Source: an uncultured Oscillospiraceae bacterium (lineage in GTDB: Bacteria > Bacillota > Clostridia > Oscillospirales > Oscillospiraceae). From it: a stretch of DNA of 64,000 nt. The DNA lies in NCBI GenBank assembly GCA_944385035.1, contig CALWVV010000011.1, forward strand, positions 1 through 64,000, given 5' to 3'. Below are positions 59,774 through 64,000 of this stretch, in pieces (the first letter of the stretch is position 1; each line of letters begins with the position of its first letter). Under the pieces are notes generated by a model. The model did no database searches, had not been told where the DNA came from, and worked only from the letters and a program-made list of their open reading frames with translations. The translations under genes and the position numbers were made by a program.

Positions 59774-61786
59774 ATGGATCCCTATATCGGTAAATTACTC
59801 GATAACCGTTATGAAATATTGGAACCGGTGGGGACCGGCGGTATGGCCAGGGTCTATAAGGCCCGGTGCCACCGCCTTAACCGCCTGGTGGCCATTAAGA
59901 TTCTGCGGGAGGATCTGGCCCAAGATGCGGAGTTCCGCCGCCGATTCCACGACGAATCCCAGGCGGTGGCTATGCTGTCCCACCCCAACATTGTGGCAGT
60001 CTATGATGTAAGCCGCTCCTCAGAGCTGGAGTATATTGTCATGGAGCTCATTGACGGGATCAACCTCAAGCAGTATATGCAGAAAAAGGGCAACAAGCTC
60101 AATTGGCGCGAAGCCCTGTACTTTATTACCCAGATCACCAAGGCACTGGGCCATGCCCACAGCCGGGGGATCATTCACCGGGACATCAAACCCCACAACA
60201 TCATGGTGCTCCGGGACGGCAGCGTGAAGGTGGCCGACTTTGGCATTGCACGGGTTGCCTCTGGAGGGCACAGCACCCTCACCCAGGAGGCACTGGGATC
60301 TGTGCACTACATTTCCCCGGAGCAGGCCCGTGGCAGCCACATTGACGAGCGGTCTGATCTCTACTCCGCCGGTGTGGTGCTCTACGAGATGATCACCGGC
60401 CGCCTGCCCTTTGAGGGGGACACCCCGGTGGCGGTGGCCATCCAGCATATCAATTCCATCCCCCTTTCGCCCAGAGAGATCGACCCTACCATTCCCGAGG
60501 CCCTGGAGGCCATCACCATGAAGGCCATGGCCCCCAACCCCAACAACCGCTATTCTTCCGCCGACGAGATGCTCGCCGACCTGGAGGAGTTCCGGAAAAA
60601 TCCCGACGTCAACTTTGAGTACCATGTTTCCGATTTTTCCCCCGAGGCGGAGCTGGACGAGGACCGCACCCAGGTGCGTCCCATTGCCCCTTCCCACAGA
60701 AGCGGTACCCAGCGCGCGTCCTACAGCGCTCCCCGAGAGACCCGGCGGGAGCGGGAGTACCACCCCGAGGAGGAGGAGGAGCCTGCCCGCAGAGGACCCA
60801 TGTGGCCGGTGATCCTGGCGGTGGCCGGTGTGCTGCTGTTTGTGGGACTGGTATTTTTCTTCCTGTGGAATTCTGTATTTTCCGGTTTGCTGGAACCTCC
60901 CGAGACTTATTCCGTGCCGAAGCTGGTGGGGAAGATGTATGAGGACGTGAAGGACGATACCGCCCTTCTGGGTGAGCATTTTACCGTCGTTTTGGGCGAC
61001 ACGGTGGCCGATGATTCCGAGCCGGGTACCATCATCAAGCAGGACCCGGAGGATGGGAAAAAGGTGACCGGAGAGCTGACGGAGATCACCATTACCATCA
61101 GCGGCGGACAGGAAATGATCGAAATGATCGACCTGACCAATATGGATTTCCAGACTGCTTATAATACCCTGGTGGAAATGGGACTGAAACCCCTTACGCC
61201 TGAGTACGAGTTTGATGACAAAGTCGAGGAAAACCACGTTATTTCTTACACCCCGATGAAGGGGGTACCGCTGTCCCCAGGGGATGAGGTACAGATGGTG
61301 GTGAGCAAAGGCCCGGAGAAGAAGACCTTTGTCATGCCCAGTCTGGTGGATATGACCCTGGAGCTGGCACAGACCAACATCGACAACTGCAACCTGAGCC
61401 ATGGCAGAGTGCAGGAGGCCTATGACGATACCGTCCCTGAAGGCAAGGTCATCAGCCAGTATCCCACGGAGGGCACAGAGGTGGCTGAGGGTGACGAGGT
61501 CAATCTGATCGTCAGCAAGGGCCCTGATCCCAGTACCCTGCCCCCCGAGCCTACTGAGGTGACCAAGACCATCTATGTCCCCATGCCGGGAGACGCCGAG
61601 GGGTTGGTGAATGTGCGGGTCCTGGTGGATGGAGAAGAGGTATTGAACCAGGCTCTGGATGCCACCATGTCCGCCCAGGTGCCTGTGACCGTGACGGGAA
61701 CCGGAGTCAAGACCGTGACCTACTACTTCGATGGAGAGTACGGTGGCTCCATGACGGTGGATCTCACCCAGGCGGACGGCACATGA
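59774..61786 (+). CDS. prkC: Serine/threonine protein kinase PrkC with PASTA domains
   Basis: A 670-residue membrane kinase. Kinase domain about 10-275 with GTGGMARVYKA, IHRDIKPHNIMV, ADFGIARVA and a Thr-containing activation loop. An acidic/basic juxtamembrane linker (275-335), one helix (about 338-360, VILAVAGVLLFVGLVFFFLW), and three PASTA domains to about 590 which sense muropeptides. A last beta domain completes the protein. Regulates wall growth and germination in Firmicutes. Confidence 0.97.
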   Translation: MDPYIGKLLDNRYEILEPVGTGGMARVYKARCHRLNRLVAIKILREDLAQDAEFRRRFHDESQAVAMLSHPNIVAVYDVSRSSELEYIVMELIDGINLKQYMQKKGNKLNWREALYFITQITKALGHAHSRGIIHRDIKPHNIMVLRDGSVKVADFGIARVASGGHSTLTQEALGSVHYISPEQARGSHIDERSDLYSAGVVLYEMITGRLPFEGDTPVAVAIQHINSIPLSPREIDPTIPEALEAITMKAMAPNPNNRYSSADEMLADLEEFRKNPDVNFEYHVSDFSPEAELDEDRTQVRPIAPSHRSGTQRASYSAPRETRREREYHPEEEEEPARRGPMWPVILAVAGVLLFVGLVFFFLWNSVFSGLLEPPETYSVPKLVGKMYEDVKDDTALLGEHFTVVLGDTVADDSEPGTIIKQDPEDGKKVTGELTEITITISGGQEMIEMIDLTNMDFQTAYNTLVEMGLKPLTPEYEFDDKVEENHVISYTPMKGVPLSPGDEVQMVVSKGPEKKTFVMPSLVDMTLELAQTNIDNCNLSHGRVQEAYDDTVPEGKVISQYPTEGTEVAEGDEVNLIVSKGPDPSTLPPEPTEVTKTIYVPMPGDAEGLVNVRVLVDGEEVLNQALDATMSAQVPVTVTGTGVKTVTYYFDGEYGGSMTVDLTQADGT

Positions 61787-62679
61787 GCGAAGGAATCATT
61801 CGAAAGGCCCTCAGCGGCTTCTATTATGTGGATGACGGACAGCAGGTGATCACCTGCCGGGCACGGGGCAAGCACCGTCATGCCGGACAGTCTCCCTTGG
61901 TTGGGGACCGGGTGCGCTTCACCCCCCTGGAAGAGGGGGTTGGGGCACTGGACGAGATTTTGCCCCGGAAAAATGAATTTTACCGCCCTGCGGTGGCCAA
62001 CATCGACCTTCTGGTGGTGGTGGCCGCCCAGGCGATCCCGGTGACCGACCCATACCTCATTGACCGGGTCGTGGCCATTGCCGAAAGCCGGGGATGCGAC
62101 AGCCTTATCTGTGTGAACAAGTGTGATCTGGCCTCCGGAGAGGATCTGGCCCGGATCTATGAAAAGGCGGGGTTTCAAACCGTTCGCCTCAGTGCCCAGA
62201 CGGGGGAGGGCGTGGAGCAGCTGCGCCAGGCTATTGCCGGGAAAGTTTGTGCCTTTACGGGAAATTCCGGCGTTGGAAAGTCCAGCCTCCTCAATGCTCT
62301 GGAGCCGGACATGGATCTGGCCACCGCTCAGGTCAGCGATAAGCTGGGGCGGGGCAGACACACGACCCGCCATGTGGAGCTGTTTCGCCTTTCCTGTGGA
62401 GCGCTGGTGGCGGATACACCCGGCTTCTCCTCTTTTGATGTGGACCATATGGAACTGGGCCGGAAGGAGGAACTCCAGTATGCCTTCCGGGAATTTGCCC
62501 CTTACCTGGGCAAGTGCCGGTTCCAGGACTGTGCCCATTTGAAGGAGAAAGGCTGCGCTGTGTTGGAGGCGGTGGCGGCAGGAGAGATCCCCGCCATCCG
62601 GCACCAGAGCTATCTGCGCCTCTATGAAGAGGCAAAGGCGATCCCGGATTGGGAGCGAAAAGAGGATAAAAAAAGGTGA
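61783..62679 (+). CDS. rsgA: Ribosome small-subunit GTPase RsgA
   Basis: A circularly permuted GTPase in late 30S assembly. 298 residues: OB fold first (RKALSGFYYVDDGQQVITCR), then VNKCDL (G4) before FTGNSGVGKSSLLNAL (G1) and DTPGFSSF (G3), and a zinc site CRFQDCAHLKEKGCAV. Start overlaps prkC (ATGA). The stop lies in the stem of the terminator. Confidence 0.97.
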   Translation: MSEGIIRKALSGFYYVDDGQQVITCRARGKHRHAGQSPLVGDRVRFTPLEEGVGALDEILPRKNEFYRPAVANIDLLVVVAAQAIPVTDPYLIDRVVAIAESRGCDSLICVNKCDLASGEDLARIYEKAGFQTVRLSAQTGEGVEQLRQAIAGKVCAFTGNSGVGKSSLLNALEPDMDLATAQVSDKLGRGRHTTRHVELFRLSCGALVADTPGFSSFDVDHMELGRKEELQYAFREFAPYLGKCRFQDCAHLKEKGCAVLEAVAAGEIPAIRHQSYLRLYEEAKAIPDWERKEDKKR

Positions 62680-62704
62680 TTGGAAGATTCCAATCACCTT
62701 TTTT
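62671..62704. terminator. Terminator after rsgA, partly inside its 3' end
   Basis: AAAAGGTGATTGGAA (62671-62685) pairs perfectly with 62688-62702, a 15-bp stem with A and T tracts on both sides. It serves rsgA and the convergent transporter gene. Confidence 0.9.
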
Positions 62705-62724
62705 GTTCTTTGATTGTCGGAAGC

Positions 62725-63558
62725 TTATACTCCGGCGGGCTTGCGGTCTTTCAGATGAATAAACCACATGACCCAGGCGGGGGCCAGGCCGCCCAGAATG
62801 TTCCCGATGGTGACGGGAATCAGGTTGTTGATGAGGAAATTGGGCAGCGTGAGAGCGGTCAGATCAATGCCCATCTCAGCGGCCAGCTGGGCATAGGCGG
62901 GAACGCTTTTGGCCATGAGACCAGCAGAGATGTAGTACATGTTGGCGACGCAGTGCTCAAATCCGCACATGACGAAGAAAGCCACAGGGAGGTAGGCACA
63001 GATGATCTTGCCGGCGCTGTCCTTAGCGGACAGGGCCATAAGGACACCCAGACACACCAGCAGGTTACAGAAGAAGCCCAGCACCAGGGCATTCTGGAAA
63101 GGGATGGCACATTTGGAAGCCGCTACTTTCATGGTGTATACCGCCAACTGTCCGCCGCCCAGGTCCATCTGCCCAAACCAGGCGCAGCCTCCAGCTACGA
63201 TCAGGGAGCCGGCGAAATTGGCCAGATAGACAATGACCCAGCTGCGCAGCATCTGCGCCAGAGTGCACTTTTTATCCAGCAGAGAGATTCCGATCAGGCA
63301 GTTGCCGGTGAACAGCTCCGCCCCCATAATCACGACCATACCCAGACCGAAGGGGAAAAGCAGTCCGCAGATGGTCTTAATGGTCCAGGGATCGGTAATA
63401 CCATAGACCGCTGTGTTGGTGGAGGCGCCCCCTAGGGCGATGAGAATTCCGGCCAAAATACCCAGAACAATCAGCTGGGAAGTGGGGCGCATGGCTTTAC
63501 CGGCGCCAATATCAGAGTAACGCTTTGCGATGTCGGCAGGGGAGAAGCTCAATTCCAT
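62725..63558 (-). CDS. Formate/nitrite transporter (FNT family)
   Basis: A 277-residue channel with six helices. The FNT features are LGILAGILIALGG, FGLGMVVIMGAELFTGNCL, and CGFEHCVANMYYI with the central His of the pore. FocA-type members export or import formate; NirC-type nitrite. For a fermentative gut Clostridium formate is more likely. The ATG at 63556-63558 is preceded by GGATGG; an upstream in-frame start is less well supported. Confidence 0.92.
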   Translation of the reverse strand: MELSFSPADIAKRYSDIGAGKAMRPTSQLIVLGILAGILIALGGASTNTAVYGITDPWTIKTICGLLFPFGLGMVVIMGAELFTGNCLIGISLLDKKCTLAQMLRSWVIVYLANFAGSLIVAGGCAWFGQMDLGGGQLAVYTMKVAASKCAIPFQNALVLGFFCNLLVCLGVLMALSAKDSAGKIICAYLPVAFFVMCGFEHCVANMYYISAGLMAKSVPAYAQLAAEMGIDLTALTLPNFLINNLIPVTIGNILGGLAPAWVMWFIHLKDRKPAGV

Positions 63559-64000
63559 ATAGGTTCCATCCTTTCCTTGTCTTTGAAACATCCCGGCCAG
63601 AGGCAGTAATTTAAAAAAATATATCACAAAAACCCTGAAAATGCAACAGTACGTGGTAAAAACTTAGTATAATCAACGAAAAACAATAAAAAATGTAATT
63701 ATTTTAAGAAAAACAAATGACTGACATTAAAATATAAGCTGACATAAAATGGAAATTATACTGTGCAAAACAAATGATTTTTTACGTTAAATAGTAAAAA
63801 AATAATGTAATTTATCCATATTATAGGGATGTTTTGAGGAAAAAAATGATGGTAAAATTCGTAAAGTAAAGATCGGAATTCACTTAATGAAAAAAAGCAT
63901 GTTTTTCAAAAAGAACAACAAAAATCCTGTACGAAAAGGGGAAAATGATGTATAATACTACCATCGTAAACCCCATTAGGTGACCACATAATTTACATTA
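63559..64000. other. AT-rich intergenic region
   Basis: About 440 bases with no open frame I can support, strongly AT-rich against a GC-rich genome. It holds a direct repeat CTGACAT-(T)-AAAAT (63721-63733 and 63739-63750), several A and T tracts, and TATAAT at about 63952, a possible promoter for a gene beyond the right edge. It also contains the upstream region of the FNT gene. Confidence 0.6.

Noticed and set aside
1..64000. CRISPR arrays, insertion sequences, rRNA operons
   Set aside because: No regularly spaced repeats, transposase frames or rRNA sequences were seen.

Overview
The window is about 56 kb of conserved chromosomal backbone from a GC-rich Clostridia species, most likely a gut Oscillospiraceae of the Flavonifractor/Lawsonibacter type. 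At the left it is preceded by about 7.9 kb of an accessory (probably integrative-conjugative) element. Evidence for a Firmicute: dnaE together with polC, hprK, rapZ-yvcK-whiA, cdaA-cdaR, remA, a prkC/prpC/rsgA cluster, ECF vitamin transporters, and T-box, M-box and FMN riboswitches. Most backbone genes are on the + strand in tightly coupled operons.

Region 1 (1-7924, minus strand) is an operon of small accessory genes that reads off the left edge. From its 5' end it holds a hypothetical protein, a four-Cys-type protein, an ArdA-like double-module protein, a 37-residue membrane peptide, a conserved element protein, a DUF4314 protein, two more ArdA-like proteins, an attenuator-like leader, a winged-helix protein and the first codons of a D12-type DNA adenine methylase. 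The theme is restriction evasion. Several gene junctions carry the next gene's Shine-Dalgarno inside the previous gene's last codons, giving recurrent Met-Gly-Gly-Met C-termini. A cluster of palindromes (7701-7846) and a tRNA-like fold (7863-7924) lie at the head of the operon, next to tRNA-Leu(CAA).

Region 2 (8022-17330): tRNA-Leu; an alanine T-box leading a lipoprotein gene and alaS; a polysaccharide deacetylase; a sigma factor with a membrane-anchored partner; a HIT protein with DUF4250; rpmB; hprK with a ROK glucokinase. Region 3 (17338-25825): murB-rapZ-yvcK-whiA-GNAT-lipoprotein-dnaE. Region 4 (25846-30310): an M-box riboswitch with a short MgtE transporter; an ECF S-component divergent from a MocR regulator (probably vitamin B6); an FMN riboswitch with RibU.

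Region 5 (30438-41167): pyrH-frr-uppS-cdsA-dxr-rseP-ispG-polC, covering UMP kinase, ribosome recycling, undecaprenyl and phospholipid precursors, the MEP pathway and the replicative polymerase. A partial duplication of the polC 3' end follows. Region 6 (41206-45885): an LTA-synthase-like enzyme, a BI-1 protein, and a DUF3343-cysteine desulfurase pair. Region 7 (45929-50556): cdaA-cdaR (c-di-AMP), an RseC-like protein, DUF5685, a J-domain protein and a membrane protein. Region 8 (50586-62704): yicC-remA-gmk-rpoZ-priA-def-fmt-rsmB-rlmN-prpC-prkC-rsgA. Region 9 (62725-64000): a formate/nitrite transporter on the minus strand and a strikingly AT-rich intergenic region that runs off the right edge.
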